In this document: positions 1-8,370 of the stretch, one piece after another
Numbering within the stretch: the stretch's first letter is position 1
Layout: each line of letters starts with the position of its first letter
Source: Stieleria varia
GTDB taxonomy: Bacteria; Planctomycetota; Planctomycetia; Pirellulales; Pirellulaceae
Assembly (NCBI RefSeq): GCF_038443385.1
Contig: NZ_CP151726.1
Coordinates: 6,324,001 to 6,388,000 of the forward strand
Length of the DNA: 64,000 nt
Reading direction: 5' to 3'
Position numbers and translations under genes: made by a program
The notes under the pieces: generated by a model
What the model saw: only the letters and a program-made list of their open reading frames with translations
Told to the model about the DNA's origin: nothing
Database searches by the model: none

Positions 1-1812
1 ACACTGGGCGCTGCCGCTGGGACACTGTTGGTTGCGTTCCTGCTGATCCCACAACTGGGACTTCAGGGAACCGCAATCTGCACGGCGTTGATCAATTGTA
101 TCGTCGGAATCGCTGCCTGCGTCACGCCGCTACCGCGAGTGGATTCGGCAACAAATGGTGCAACCAAGAAATCCAATCCAGCCTTCAGTGCCGCTGCGCA
201 GATGCCGGCCTGGGATGTGTTGGCCGTGGTATTCATGTCGGGGTTTGTCACGTTCCTGTTGGAAGTGGCCTGGTTCCGCGCGTTGCGCGCCGCGTTTGAA
301 ACGACGACAACGGGCTTTTCGATCATGCTGGCAGTGGTCTTGTTGACACTGGGTGTTTCCGCCCGCTGTGTCGCGTCGATCAAGGCTCGCGGGATCCGCT
401 TGGAGACCTACCTGTGTGTCGCAGCCATCGCGATCTTTCTGGGGACGCCGCTGATCGAACGATTGGATTTGATCCTGCTGCAGTTTGGAAATCACAACAC
501 GCCGCTCAATTGGTTTGCCATCACTGCGTTACTCGTGGGGCCCGCCGTCTTTTTGTTGGGACTCGCCCTGCCGTGGCATCTGTCGAATGATTACTCCGCT
601 CGCGGTGTGGGCAAGACCTACGCGGTCAACACTATCGGTGCCGTCCTGGGTGCCATCAGCGCGGCATGGTTTTTCTTGCCGTCCTTTGGATTCGTTCACA
701 CGGCTTGGATCGCCGGCGCCGTTGTGCTGGGAACCGCACTGGTGCTGTACGGCAAACAAGTGCCGGCTTGGTGCCCCGCCGTGGGCGTCGTCGCATTTGC
801 GCTCGCCGTGTACTTGGATTCCGGAGTCGGTCGCACCCGCATCCTGTTCTCCTTTCCCTATGGCGCACACACGGTCGTTGCGCATCACGAAGGCCCCGAT
901 GCGGCGACATCCGCCATCGAATTCGAAAACGGCAGCCGAGGCGTATTCATCGACGGATTTGCCGCTGCTGCTTTCTGGCCGACGTCACACTACATGTCGT
1001 GGATGGGCTCACTGCCCGCACTGCTACACCCAGAGCCCCAAGACGCCTTGGTGATTTGCTTCGGAACCGGACAAACCGCCAACGCGGTTCGCAACGAAGG
1101 GCTGGCCAACACCACGATCGTCGACATCAACCCGGCAGTGTTCGAAATCGCGAAGCACTTTCCCAAAAACGATGACGTGCTCGCTGATCCGACCGTGCAC
1201 AGCGTGTTGATGGACGGCCGCGCGTTCCTGCGTCGAACCGACCAGATGTTCGACATCATCACTTTGGAACCCATGCCACCGAATCACGCCGGCGTCAACG
1301 CATTGTATTCTCGCGAGTTCTACGAGCTGGCTCGGGCACGACTGCGCCCCGGCGGTGTGATCGCTCAATGGTTGCCGGCCCACTTGGTCTCGGCCGACCA
1401 TGCACGGTCGGTCGCGGGCACCTTTCAAGACGTTTTCCCCAACGCAGCCTTGTGGGCCGATCCTGCCGACATCAACGGCATCTTGATCGGCTGTGTCGAC
1501 GACGACGGCGACATCGGCAGCCGCTGGCCGGGGCTGGATCACCCAAGAGCCGGGGCACCGATTCCGCAACGAAGCTTGGCAGCGGACGCGATCCGAAAAG
1601 CGTTGCTGCTGGACCGTCACACGTTACGAGTCTACGCGGCAAACGCAGCGGTGATCACGGACGACAATCAACTGCTCGCCTACGGCGATCGATTGTCGAT
1701 CAAGGAAAGCGGCCCCCGAAGCACGAAATTGGTGCACCGGGAATTCCTGCTAGGCCAGGAGCCCCCACCGAGCGAGGCGACCGATCTACGCTTGGAGCCA
1801 ACGAGCTACTGA
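1..1812 (+). CDS. Membrane-anchored spermidine synthase-like protein, 5' end outside window
   Basis: The frame is open from base 1 and the first in-frame start (TTG at 28) lies inside a membrane segment, so the true start is upstream. The visible N-terminal 280 residues form several hydrophobic helices. The C-terminal half is a Rossmann-type methyltransferase/spermidine synthase domain: a glycine-rich CFGTGQTANAV stretch, then VDINPAVFEIAK, which fits the acidic residue of the nucleotide-binding loop, then DGRAFLRR and a conserved LEPMPP segment. Membrane-spermidine synthase fusions of this kind are common in planctomycetes and proteobacteria, and their substrate is mostly unknown. True polyamine synthesis is not shown here. 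The stop codon lies in the first copy of an 11-bp tandem repeat. The family call is firm, the reaction is not. Confidence 0.8.
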   Translation, partial: TLGAAAGTLLVAFLLIPQLGLQGTAICTALINCIVGIAACVTPLPRVDSATNGATKKSNPAFSAAAQMPAWDVLAVVFMSGFVTFLLEVAWFRALRAAFETTTTGFSIMLAVVLLTLGVSARCVASIKARGIRLETYLCVAAIAIFLGTPLIERLDLILLQFGNHNTPLNWFAITALLVGPAVFLLGLALPWHLSNDYSARGVGKTYAVNTIGAVLGAISAAWFFLPSFGFVHTAWIAGAVVLGTALVLYGKQVPAWCPAVGVVAFALAVYLDSGVGRTRILFSFPYGAHTVVAHHEGPDAATSAIEFENGSRGVFIDGFAAAAFWPTSHYMSWMGSLPALLHPEPQDALVICFGTGQTANAVRNEGLANTTIVDINPAVFEIAKHFPKNDDVLADPTVHSVLMDGRAFLRRTDQMFDIITLEPMPPNHAGVNALYSREFYELARARLRPGGVIAQWLPAHLVSADHARSVAGTFQDVFPNAALWADPADINGILIGCVDDDGDIGSRWPGLDHPRAGAPIPQRSLAADAIRKALLLDRHTLRVYAANAAVITDDNQLLAYGDRLSIKESGPRSTKLVHREFLLGQEPPPSEATDLRLEPTSY

Positions 1813-1855
1813 CGAGCTACTGACGAGCTACTGACGAGCTACTGACGAGCTACTG
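1801..1855. repeat. Tandem repeat, five copies of an 11-bp unit
   Basis: Five perfect head-to-tail copies of ACGAGCTACTG. The first copy encodes the last codons (Thr-Ser-Tyr-stop) of the spermidine synthase-like gene. Because the unit is 11 bp and each junction contains TGA, successive copies place stop codons in all three forward frames. Confidence 0.97.
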
Positions 1856-1940
1856 ATCGGCGGGATACGATTTCCGCATTCAAAGCCAGCGATTGCCAAG
1901 GTTTCGCGTGACGCGATCGCGAAATGGCCTTGGGAAAGGC

Positions 1941-2060
1941 CTAGCCCGGATTATTCACGCGACTCACTACGGTCTTCGCAACACGTTTGCGCGAAGCGGC
2001 TTGCGCGGATTGGCACGAAAGCAGTCTGCGCATATCAGCCGCTACGCGATAGCGTCCCGC
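1941..2060 (+). repeat. CTAGCCCGGAT-family element, left part (copy 1)
   Basis: Begins CTAGCCCGGATTATTCACGC and runs to GCGATAGCGTCCCG. The same sequence with few changes is found at 9378-9560, 11605-11754 and 15584-15666. This copy lacks the right half (the second arm of the GCGATAGCGTCCGG palindrome and the right terminal repeat), so it looks truncated. Confidence 0.85.
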
Positions 2061-2101
2061 TTAGAAAGTTGATCGCATCAGCCATTTTTCTCGTCTTTAT
2101 T

Positions 2102-2126
2102 AGCACGAAGCGCAAGCGAGTGAATC
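2102..2126 (+). repeat. 25-bp dispersed motif, copy 1
   Basis: AGCACGAAGCGCAAGCGAGT followed by GAATC. The same 25 bases occur in reverse complement at 7460-7484. Confidence 0.85.
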
Positions 2127-2128
2127 GT

Positions 2129-2327
2129 CTTTTTGGGTTTGCGCAAATTTATGTCCCTACTGCCGGCGCAGCTGGTGGCCCCAGTGAGCCTCAGGCGCTA
2201 GCCGTGGGCCTGAGGCGGATTGTGGTGCCGGCCCACGGCTAGCGCCTGAGGCTCACTTTGATTGCCATGCATGGAACGAAAACATGCACTGAAAAAACAA
2301 TGTCAATCCCAAGCTTTGAGCAGTCCA
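2129..2327 (+). repeat. MITE-like element of the GCCTCAGGCGCTAGCC family (copy 1, left end missing)
   Basis: Contains the inverted pair GTGAGCCTCAGGCGCTAGCC / GGCTAGCGCCTGAGGCTCAC and ends in TTTGAGCAGTCCA. The whole stretch reappears in reverse orientation at 42620-42880 with scattered base changes. This copy keeps the end TTTGAGCAGTCCA but not the matching TGGACTGCTCAA at its other end. Confidence 0.85.
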
Positions 2328-2575
2328 GTTACGCCCACTCACACAAGTGAACAACTGACCATGTGGACGGTTGCCCCACCGCGTTGCCTGTTGCCGTCAA
2401 ATTCTCAGGACGTCAAATTCTCCGGACATTACGGGTGTGTCATACGGATGACTTGTTAATATGGGGGCGGATCGAACCTTGAGTTCTTTCTCCGTCGATC
2501 ACTGAATCGACATTGCTGAAATGGGGCAACATCACGAATTCGCAACCTCCAGCTTGAGTAACAAGAGGCAATCCG

Positions 2576-3046
2576 TTGACCCAATTCCAAGACAACCCAT
2601 CTCAGGAACAGCATCGTCCAGCCCCATTCGAGGAGCAATCCGGCGGCGCCAAAGCCACCTCGCGTCGCGGCTTCCTCGGTTGCGCAACCGCCGTGGGCGC
2701 AGTCGCTGCTTTGGATCACACCGCATCAGGTGCAGTGATGCCCGTCAGCCCAGAGCAGATCAGTGCGGAGAATTTCGGCAGTTATGTCGGGGAGACGTTT
2801 TACGCGAGCAGCGACTGCACGCCGACCCATCAACTGAAACTGGTCAGTGTCAAGAAACACGAGCGAAAGAATTTGCCGCAGCAGTTTCGCGACCCGTTTG
2901 CATTGTTGTTCCGTGCCGACTCAAGTACTCCACTGCCGCAGCAGGCCTGCATGCTGTCCAAACCGGGATTCGGACACGTCAGTGCGTTGCTCGTTCCGGT
3001 CGGCGTGGAAGACGGCAGTGTCCTGATGGAAGTCTGCGTCAACTAG
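2576..3046 (+). CDS. Tat-exported DUF6916-domain protein
   Basis: A protein of 156 residues with a twin-arginine signal near residues 29-50 (SRRGFLGCATAVGAVAAL), which predicts export in folded form. The mature part has the pattern of DUF6916: an opening FGSYVGETF, a middle PFALLFRAD, and LVPVGVEDG close to the end. The family has no known biochemical role. The TTG start is chosen because an AAGAGG ribosome-binding sequence lies seven bases ahead of it and because this frame keeps the twin-arginine motif near the N-terminus. It stands alone, with the esterase gene convergent on the other side. Family call likely; function unknown. Confidence 0.75.
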   Translation: MTQFQDNPSQEQHRPAPFEEQSGGAKATSRRGFLGCATAVGAVAALDHTASGAVMPVSPEQISAENFGSYVGETFYASSDCTPTHQLKLVSVKKHERKNLPQQFRDPFALLFRADSSTPLPQQACMLSKPGFGHVSALLVPVGVEDGSVLMEVCVN

Positions 3047-3309
3047 CGGACACTTCACGTAGCCGCGTCTCTGACGACTTCGTTGTGCCGCGCTTCGCAT
3101 TGGCGGGCGAAACGGACCCGCCTGCCATTGATGTTGCAGGATTGTCGCTCGACGTTCCACGTCGATGGCGTGCAGTGGCAAGCGTAAGACCATCGCTGTA
3201 GGCTTCCCCCGCCCAAAAAAGCGACGCCCAAATGTGTTGGCGAAGGTCTTGTGGGAAAACTCCAACGCTTCGCTTACGTTTTCGACTCGGAGAGTCGAAC
3301 GACAATCGA

Positions 3310-4269
3310 TCATGCGTCCAATTTGGTCGCGCCCAAATTCTTGGCGTGAAATTGCATGATCTCCGTGCACTGCTGTTGGTAGATCTGCAGACCAGAGTGT
3401 GGGACATCAGGGACGATGATCTTTTGGAACGGAATCCCCAGCGATTTCAAAAACTCCATGTAGGCCAAGTTGTTCTCGTAGTTGAATCCTTGGGTTCCCA
3501 CGTAGATCAACCACTTGACCGCTGGCGATTTGCGCCGGGCATAGGCCTTTGCTAAGTCCCACGTGTTGTCACCTTTGGCAAAAACAAGCGTCTCGGATTC
3601 TTGCCCGCCCGACTCGCTGATCTTGCGTTCCGTCTCGTAACCGCCGCCCCCCGCCGCTGCGCTGCTGAACAAGTCCGGGTGTCTCAGCGAAAGACGCATC
3701 GTGCCGCGTCCTCCCTGCGAGAATCCTTCGATGCCCCTGTGGTCCCGGTCTGCAATCGTTCGGTAGGTCGCATCGATGTGAGGGATCAATTCCTTGATGA
3801 AAACATCAGCACCTTGCTTCGTCGGTTCATCCGGCATGTTGTAGTGACTGACGGGGCCACCATTGACAAAGACGTAAATCAGCTCGCCGACATTTCCTGA
3901 TTCCATCTCCGAATAAATCATCGGCGCCAGTGCAACCGACTTCGCTTCGCTCCCAGGTCGTCCTCCGTGCAAGTAATACACGACAGGATATCGTTTCGAC
4001 GCCTGCGTGCTTTGGTAACTTGGTGGCAGCAAAATCGCGTAGCCGACATCAACGCCGAGAGACGGGCTCTGGAACGTGCTGTGTTTCAACGCCGGATGCT
4101 GATGTTTCGACGGGAGTGGGTTCACCCAGGCAAACGGGGCCGGTGGTTTCTTCTTGTCGAGCTTCGCTTTGTCAGTCGCCTCAGGTTTCGCGGACACCGG
4201 CGGTTCCGCAGCGACGAGAACTCCGGTCAGCGAAGCAGTGATCACGGCGAGAAAGAGGAAACGAATCAT
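3310..4269 (-). CDS. Secreted esterase, alpha/beta hydrolase of the Esterase D / enterochelin esterase type
   Basis: About 319 residues. An N-terminal signal peptide (MIRFLFLAVITASLTGVLVA) is followed by a Lys/Pro-rich linker and a PF00756-type fold. YLHGG is the oxyanion-hole strand, GFSQGG carries the nucleophile serine, and VPHSG near the end carries the catalytic histidine. Similar secreted esterases release acyl or feruloyl groups from polysaccharides or hydrolyse siderophores; the substrate here cannot be told. The ATG at 4269 is chosen because the signal peptide starts exactly there, although the frame is open 45 bases further upstream. A MITE-like element (4299-4420) lies 30 bases upstream, so it occupies the promoter region. 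Confidence 0.82.
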   Translation of the reverse strand: MIRFLFLAVITASLTGVLVAAEPPVSAKPEATDKAKLDKKKPPAPFAWVNPLPSKHQHPALKHSTFQSPSLGVDVGYAILLPPSYQSTQASKRYPVVYYLHGGRPGSEAKSVALAPMIYSEMESGNVGELIYVFVNGGPVSHYNMPDEPTKQGADVFIKELIPHIDATYRTIADRDHRGIEGFSQGGRGTMRLSLRHPDLFSSAAAGGGGYETERKISESGGQESETLVFAKGDNTWDLAKAYARRKSPAVKWLIYVGTQGFNYENNLAYMEFLKSLGIPFQKIIVPDVPHSGLQIYQQQCTEIMQFHAKNLGATKLDA

Positions 4270-4298
4270 GGTTGACGATGCTTGGTGAACGGTGCAGC

Positions 4299-4420
4299 CA
4301 GTGGTCTGGGACAACTTATCTTTAGTGTGGTGGATCTTGTCAAAGACCCTACAGCAGTAGGATCTTTGACAAGATCCACTACGGCAAACCCCTACTTCTA
4401 GCTGTCCCAGACCGCTAGTG
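4299..4420. repeat. GGTCTGGGACA-family MITE-like element, copy 1
   Basis: The ends are inverted repeats: CAGTGGTCTGGGACAACTTA on the left and the reverse complement CACTAGCGGTCTGGGACAGC on the right. Inside is a long palindrome of GTGGATCTTGTCAAAGA and its complement ending in CAAGATCCACTAC. Related copies are at 7262-7383 and 11756-11916. Confidence 0.88.
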
Positions 4421-4443
4421 CCAAAACCGGAGGATGCGGCATG

Positions 4444-5019
4444 TCAGGCTCTGACATCCTGTGGCTCCAATTCTACTTCGATTGTCCACAGTTTTTCCGG
4501 TGTCTGGTATTCGGCGGTCAGACGGTACTTGGCGGTCTCCCAAAACAGGTCGAACGGTCCGTCGGCTTCCTCGTCATCATCTTCGTACAGCACTGCGTCT
4601 TTGGGTTTCCCGAATCGAGCCATCAACTCCTCCGCGGTGACCGAGCCGGTGATGTCCGTTCGCGAGCCATCTTTGACGACTGTCAAGCGTGAACAAGGCG
4701 ACATCGCTTCGCCTGTATCGCTGGTAACGTACGCCGTCAAGTTCGCAACGCGTCCGTTGATGCAGAAAACCACCAGCCCAGAGGACTGGTAGGAAAGAAT
4801 CCACAAGTGATCTTCGACCGTCTCGAATCGCGACGCTTTCCCGAACACCTCCAACGATTCAAACGGTTCGCCCAACGCAACCGAATTGATTTTCAGTGCA
4901 TCCACGTCCAACACGAGATCGCCGATACGCTGCTCCGGCCAATGGCGAGTCGGGTTCAGCATGTCCGTGCCGGGGATCATGCCGAACAACTCTGCCAGCT
5001 TGGTAAAAAATCCGATCAT
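4444..5019 (-). CDS. Hypothetical protein, coupled to an upstream membrane protein
   Basis: 191 residues from the ATG at 5019. I do not recognise the family. There is no signal peptide or membrane segment. The sequence is acidic overall, with a DDDEEAD cluster near the C-terminus, and looks like a soluble mixed alpha/beta protein. The start is set by the ATGA overlap with the preceding membrane-protein gene, whose TGA is at 5016-5018; a longer open frame upstream lies inside that gene. The tight overlap suggests the two products are made together and may interact. It ends close to the MITE-like element at 4299-4420. Confidence 0.7.
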   Translation of the reverse strand: MIGFFTKLAELFGMIPGTDMLNPTRHWPEQRIGDLVLDVDALKINSVALGEPFESLEVFGKASRFETVEDHLWILSYQSSGLVVFCINGRVANLTAYVTSDTGEAMSPCSRLTVVKDGSRTDITGSVTAEELMARFGKPKDAVLYEDDDEEADGPFDLFWETAKYRLTAEYQTPEKLWTIEVELEPQDVRA

Positions 5020-6050
5020 GGGGTTTCCTGTTTCGATTCGGTGGGCGAAGACACTGTCGGTGGCGCGTTTTGATGAGAGCGAACGAGTCTCCAGCCGTTG
5101 TACCTCAAAGACCAAAACACGAGTGAGAATATAACGCAGGTCGACGCGGCGCCCACGAGTGAAACGAGAGCAATCCAGTGCAGGTTTCGCAACAGGTCCT
5201 GGGTGCCGAACTCAAACCCGCTGACCAAAGAAACCATTGTGCCAGACAAAAGCCAGGCGATCAGTCCAGTGACCAACAGCGAAAAACGCCAACGAATGGT
5301 TTCGGAGAGATAAGCGTAGCAACACAGGTAGGCAAACAGCCAGGCGAGACTCCCGACGCCGATCACAACGATCGTGCCTTCAAGAGGGATCAAATCTTTG
5401 TTCGCCATTGCCACGACCATGAACAAACTGACCAGGACGGTCAGTTCCATGAGAGACAGAATTCCAAGCGGCCGACTGGGCTCCGTCCAACTCTTATGAA
5501 CCAAACTTCGACGCATCCAAAACTGAGCACACAGACTTGCGATGCTGACCGTCGCCATGAAGCCTCCGATGACAAGATAAAACTCGACCGGTGGCCAACC
5601 ATCGGTCACCGCAAAGCAGACGCTACAGAGCAGCAATCCCGGCGCCACGATGATGTTGGCCATCAGGAATCGAAGCGTCACGGACCGGTTCACTAGCATG
5701 GGGATCGCCACCGCAAACGAACCGGAAATCAGCGACGGCAGAAAGAACGCTTGGCTGATCGCCATGACAAACCAAAACTCGAATCTTCCTGAGAGGATCT
5801 CAGTCAAGAATTCATTCACAAACCAGATGGTCAACGGCATCAAGACCGCAACCACGGCAAAGATGCAACCAAGCCAAATCATCCCGATGGCCGGCGATGC
5901 GAGGTCGGCTTGGCGTTGAAGCAGCGACCGGGGGATCGTACTGCGGGAAAGTTCGTGCCGGATGACGTCCTCGGAAACGGGCTGATTCCACGCGTTGTGA
6001 ACGTTGCTGGTGTCGCTTATTTGTTCCGTCATTTGGCCGAAGTCGCCCAT
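5016..6050 (-). CDS. Polytopic membrane protein of unknown function
   Basis: About 344 residues from the ATG at 6050 (a second in-frame ATG at 6032 is possible). After some 55 polar residues there are roughly eight hydrophobic segments, for example IGMIWLGCIFAVVAVLMPL and LLVTGLIAWLLSGTMVSL. The N-terminal cytoplasmic stretch contains RQADLASPAIGMI, a pattern seen in several unrelated planctomycete membrane proteins. No transporter or enzyme motif was recognised. It is the first gene of a two-gene unit with the gene ending at 4444, and is divergent from the oxidoreductase at 6224. Confidence 0.7.
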   Translation of the reverse strand: MGDFGQMTEQISDTSNVHNAWNQPVSEDVIRHELSRSTIPRSLLQRQADLASPAIGMIWLGCIFAVVAVLMPLTIWFVNEFLTEILSGRFEFWFVMAISQAFFLPSLISGSFAVAIPMLVNRSVTLRFLMANIIVAPGLLLCSVCFAVTDGWPPVEFYLVIGGFMATVSIASLCAQFWMRRSLVHKSWTEPSRPLGILSLMELTVLVSLFMVVAMANKDLIPLEGTIVVIGVGSLAWLFAYLCCYAYLSETIRWRFSLLVTGLIAWLLSGTMVSLVSGFEFGTQDLLRNLHWIALVSLVGAASTCVIFSLVFWSLRYNGWRLVRSHQNAPPTVSSPTESKQETP

Positions 6051-6223
6051 TTGGTTGTCAATCCAGTCTCTGGTACATCTGCAGAGTCTAATCGATCGCG
6101 ACGCGAAAAACGCTCTCCCAAGGCAGCGGCTGGCAACCGACACGTCTCAATGCAATAATCCTGGCATTGATTGAGCCCCGAAAAAGCGAAAACAACCATC
6201 ACACCCACCCAGCAAAAGTACAC

Positions 6224-7264
6224 ATGAGCATCGGAATCGGAATCGTCGGCTGCGGGATGATCTCTAACTTTCACGCCAAAGCCATCGCGGACGCACAGGG
6301 TGCGCACTTGGTCGGCTGCACCGCTCGTCGTGGAGACGCGGCCAAGGAGTTTGCGGAAAAGTACAACTGCGCCGCTTTCGATTCCTTGGACGACATGTTG
6401 GCAAGCAGTGACGTTCAAGCAGTCTCGATTTGCACGCCCAGCGGTGCTCATTTGGATCCCGCCGTCGCCGCGGCCAAAGCGGGAAAGCACGTGATTGTCG
6501 AAAAACCACTCGAAATCACCACCCAGCGTTGCGACCAAATCATCCAAGCATGCGACGACGCTGGCGTCCGGCTGGCGGTCACCTTTCAAAGCCGGTTTCA
6601 TCAGTCAGCGAAACTGATGAAGCAAGCCGTGGATTCAGGACGCTTCGGCACGATCACCTTGGGCGACGCGTATGTGAAGTGGTACCGTAGCCAAGAGTAC
6701 TACGACAGTGGCGCCTGGCGCGGCACCTGGGCGTTGGATGGCGGTGGCGCATTGATGAATCAAGCGATTCACTCGGTGGATTTACTGCTCTGGCTGATGG
6801 GACCTGTCAAGCAAATCAGTGCGATGACCGCTACAATGACCCACGAACGGATCGAAGTTGAAGACGTGGCCGTGGCGACCCTAAAGTTTGCCAATGGTGC
6901 CCTCGGCGTGATTGAAGCCACCACGACTGCCTTTCCCGGATCGCTCAAACGAATCGAGATCAGCGGCAGCAACGGCACCGCGATCTTGGAGGAAGAAGAC
7001 ATCAAGATGTGGGAGTTCGCGGACTCCTCCGATGCCGACGAAAAACTCAAGGCAGAGATGGCGGGCAAAACCAAAACAGGTGGCGGTGCCGCCGACCCCG
7101 CTGCCATCGGACACCACGGCCACACACAATTGTTCGAAGAAGCCGTCGCGGCGATCCAGGAAGGCCGACCCTCCGCCCTGGACGGTCACCAGGGACGCCG
7201 AAGTGTGGAAGTGATCCAGGCGATCTACGAAAGCGCTAAAACGGGACAAGTGGTTCACCTCTAG
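6224..7264 (+). CDS. Gfo/Idh/MocA-family NAD(P)-dependent oxidoreductase
   Basis: 346 residues. The N-terminal Rossmann domain begins at once with IGIVGCGMISNFHAKAI, the dinucleotide-binding loop. The family's catalytic EKP signature is seen as VEKPLEITTQRCDQI. The C-terminal alpha/beta domain has GGGALMNQAIHSVDLLLWL, with the conserved histidine and aspartate. Members oxidise or reduce sugars, inositols or other polyols; the substrate is not evident. The ATG at 6224 is used because it places the Rossmann strand at residue 2; in-frame codons before it give polar sequence without family likeness. The TAG stop at 7262-7264 belongs to the end of a MITE-like element, so the extreme C-terminus may have been set by that insertion. 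Confidence 0.92.
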   Translation: MSIGIGIVGCGMISNFHAKAIADAQGAHLVGCTARRGDAAKEFAEKYNCAAFDSLDDMLASSDVQAVSICTPSGAHLDPAVAAAKAGKHVIVEKPLEITTQRCDQIIQACDDAGVRLAVTFQSRFHQSAKLMKQAVDSGRFGTITLGDAYVKWYRSQEYYDSGAWRGTWALDGGGALMNQAIHSVDLLLWLMGPVKQISAMTATMTHERIEVEDVAVATLKFANGALGVIEATTTAFPGSLKRIEISGSNGTAILEEEDIKMWEFADSSDADEKLKAEMAGKTKTGGGAADPAAIGHHGHTQLFEEAVAAIQEGRPSALDGHQGRRSVEVIQAIYESAKTGQVVHL

Positions 7265-7383
7265 TGCTCTGGGACAGCTTATCTTTAGGGTAGTGGATCT
7301 TGTTAAAGATCCTGTAGCGGTGGGATCTTCGGCAAGATCCACTACGGCAAACCCTAGCTTCTAGCTGCCCCCGACCGCTAGTG
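7262..7383. repeat. GGTCTGGGACA-family MITE-like element, copy 2
   Basis: Starts TAGTGCTCTGGGACAGCTTA and ends CCCCCGACCGCTAGTG. The inside has GTAGTGGATCTTG and the inverse CAAGATCCACTAC. It matches copies at 4299-4420 and 11756-11916. Its first three bases are the stop codon of the oxidoreductase gene. Confidence 0.88.
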
Positions 7384-7459
7384 ACGAAGTCGCTAACGGA
7401 CCTTGATTGGAAAAGACGCAAATAACAGCACGAAACGCGATCGAGTGAATAAAACGCAT

Positions 7460-7484
7460 GATTCACTCGCTTGCGCTTCGTGCT
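7460..7484 (-). repeat. 25-bp dispersed motif, copy 2
   Basis: GATTCACTCGCTTGCGCTTC followed by GTGCT, the reverse complement of the motif at 2102-2126. Confidence 0.85.
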
Positions 7485-7533
7485 GGTATTTTCGATCAAA
7501 CCGCGGCATTCGCACTAGGGACTCACCGGCAAC

Positions 7534-7899
7534 ATGAACCAATCAGACACCTCCGATACCTCGGCAGATCTCTCCCTGAGAGATGCCCAAAATCAAATCG
7601 ACCGATGGATCCAAACCATCGGCGTGCGTTATTTCGACGAAATGACGAACCTGGCGCAGCTGATGGAAGAAGTAGGTGAGGTGGCCAGAATTCTGTCACG
7701 CACCAAGGGCGAACAGTCTTTTAAGCCCGACGACGAACCAGGCGACTTGGCCGACGAACTTGCCGACGTACTCTTTGTCACGCTTTGCCTAGCCAATCAA
7801 AGCGGCATCGATCTGACCGCAGCACTGCAACGCAACCTGGAAAAGAAAACGCGTCGCGATGCAGATCGCCACAAGAACAACCCAAAACTCAGCTCGTAA
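7534..7899 (+). CDS. MazG-like nucleotide pyrophosphohydrolase
   Basis: 121 residues, the size of a single-domain MazG/all-alpha NTP pyrophosphohydrolase. The two metal-binding helices are visible: LMEEVGEVAR (EExxE pattern) and DELADVLFVTLC (ExxD pattern). Such enzymes cleave NTPs or dNTPs to the monophosphate and pyrophosphate and clean up damaged or surplus nucleotides. The LAQLMEEVGE context also resembles enzymes annotated as pyrophosphatases of the MazG-related RS21-C6 (dCTPase) group, so the preferred nucleotide is open. The ATG at 7534 follows CACCGGCAAC and has no strong ribosome-binding sequence. It stands alone between repeats. Confidence 0.85.
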   Translation: MNQSDTSDTSADLSLRDAQNQIDRWIQTIGVRYFDEMTNLAQLMEEVGEVARILSRTKGEQSFKPDDEPGDLADELADVLFVTLCLANQSGIDLTAALQRNLEKKTRRDADRHKNNPKLSS

Positions 7900-7930
7900 A
7901 GGCAAGCTGCTCAGGAGCCACAATCCATTA

Positions 7931-8030
7931 CCTAGTAATGGGATTCGCCAGAATCCCCTTCGCACCGACACACCTGGATTGGGATTCGCCAGAATCCCCA
8001 CCTGACCGGATTTCTGGCGAAATCCACTAC
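7931..8030. repeat. GATTCGCCAGAATCC-family palindromic repeats (compound copy)
   Basis: Two direct copies of GGGATTCGCCAGAATCCCC and one inverted TTTCTGGCGAAATCCACTAC. Shorter or complete relatives lie at 15472-15495, 22456-22485, 39666-39720 and 42892-42947. Confidence 0.85.
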
Positions 8031-8079
8031 GCCAACTAATGATCAGGCGTCCCTCACCGCTCACCTTCGCATCGGCACA

Positions 8080-8307
8080 CTACTGCTTTGAGATCTTTCC
8101 GACCATCTTGGTCACCACGGGCACTCCGTCGATCTCCCGCGAGATTTTCTGCTCCCCGTCAAGCTCCGTCTCGAGATTGATTTTGATCGCGTAGTCACCG
8201 TTGGAGCTAGAGATTCCGATCCCGTTGACCGCCTTCCAGCCGCCGTACAGTTCCACCGCTTTTTTCTTCGCTTCACGAGCCTTCTGTAGCTTCTGTGGTG
8301 CTGTCAT
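8080..8307 (-). CDS. Small protein resembling the N-terminal domain of the adjacent protease
   Basis: 75 residues, highly charged N-terminal helix (QKAREAKKKAVELYGG) followed by a compact beta-rich part. Residues 28-75 (VNGIGISSSNGDYAIKI to VTKMVGKISKQ) line up by eye with residues 49-99 of the protease encoded 63 bases upstream (ALGITGKNGNFKLAV to VKIVGNVVKQ). The shared features are a Gly-Ile strand, an NG turn with an aromatic residue, and a V-x-G-x-x-x-K-Q ending. No signal peptide. Genes run in the same direction and probably share a transcript. A role as inhibitor, folding partner or presenter of the protease is inference only; the family name is not known to me. Confidence 0.65.
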   Translation of the reverse strand: MTAPQKLQKAREAKKKAVELYGGWKAVNGIGISSSNGDYAIKINLETELDGEQKISREIDGVPVVTKMVGKISKQ

Positions 8308-8370
8308 GATTCACTGTCCGCTGGACGGCAATGGGGAATGGAACGACGTTTCCATTGTCGCCGTTGCGTC

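Larger units (their letters stand above)
1813..2575. other. Long intergenic region filled with repeats
   Basis: No credible gene is visible in these 760 bases. They hold the rest of the 11-bp tandem repeat, a truncated copy of the CTAGCCCGGAT family, a 25-bp dispersed motif and a copy of the GCCTCAGGCGCTAGCC palindromic element. The last 250 bases before the DUF6916 gene show no recognisable repeat and presumably contain its promoter. Confidence 0.7.

Noticed and set aside
1813-2575. Possible tRNA or small RNA gene in the long gap
   Set aside because: The hairpins here all belong to dispersed repeats; no cloverleaf or T-loop motif was found by eye.
2521-3201. A 226-codon open frame overlapping the DUF6916 gene
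   Set aside because: Arg/Ser-rich translation without likeness; the other frame has a Tat signal and a known domain.
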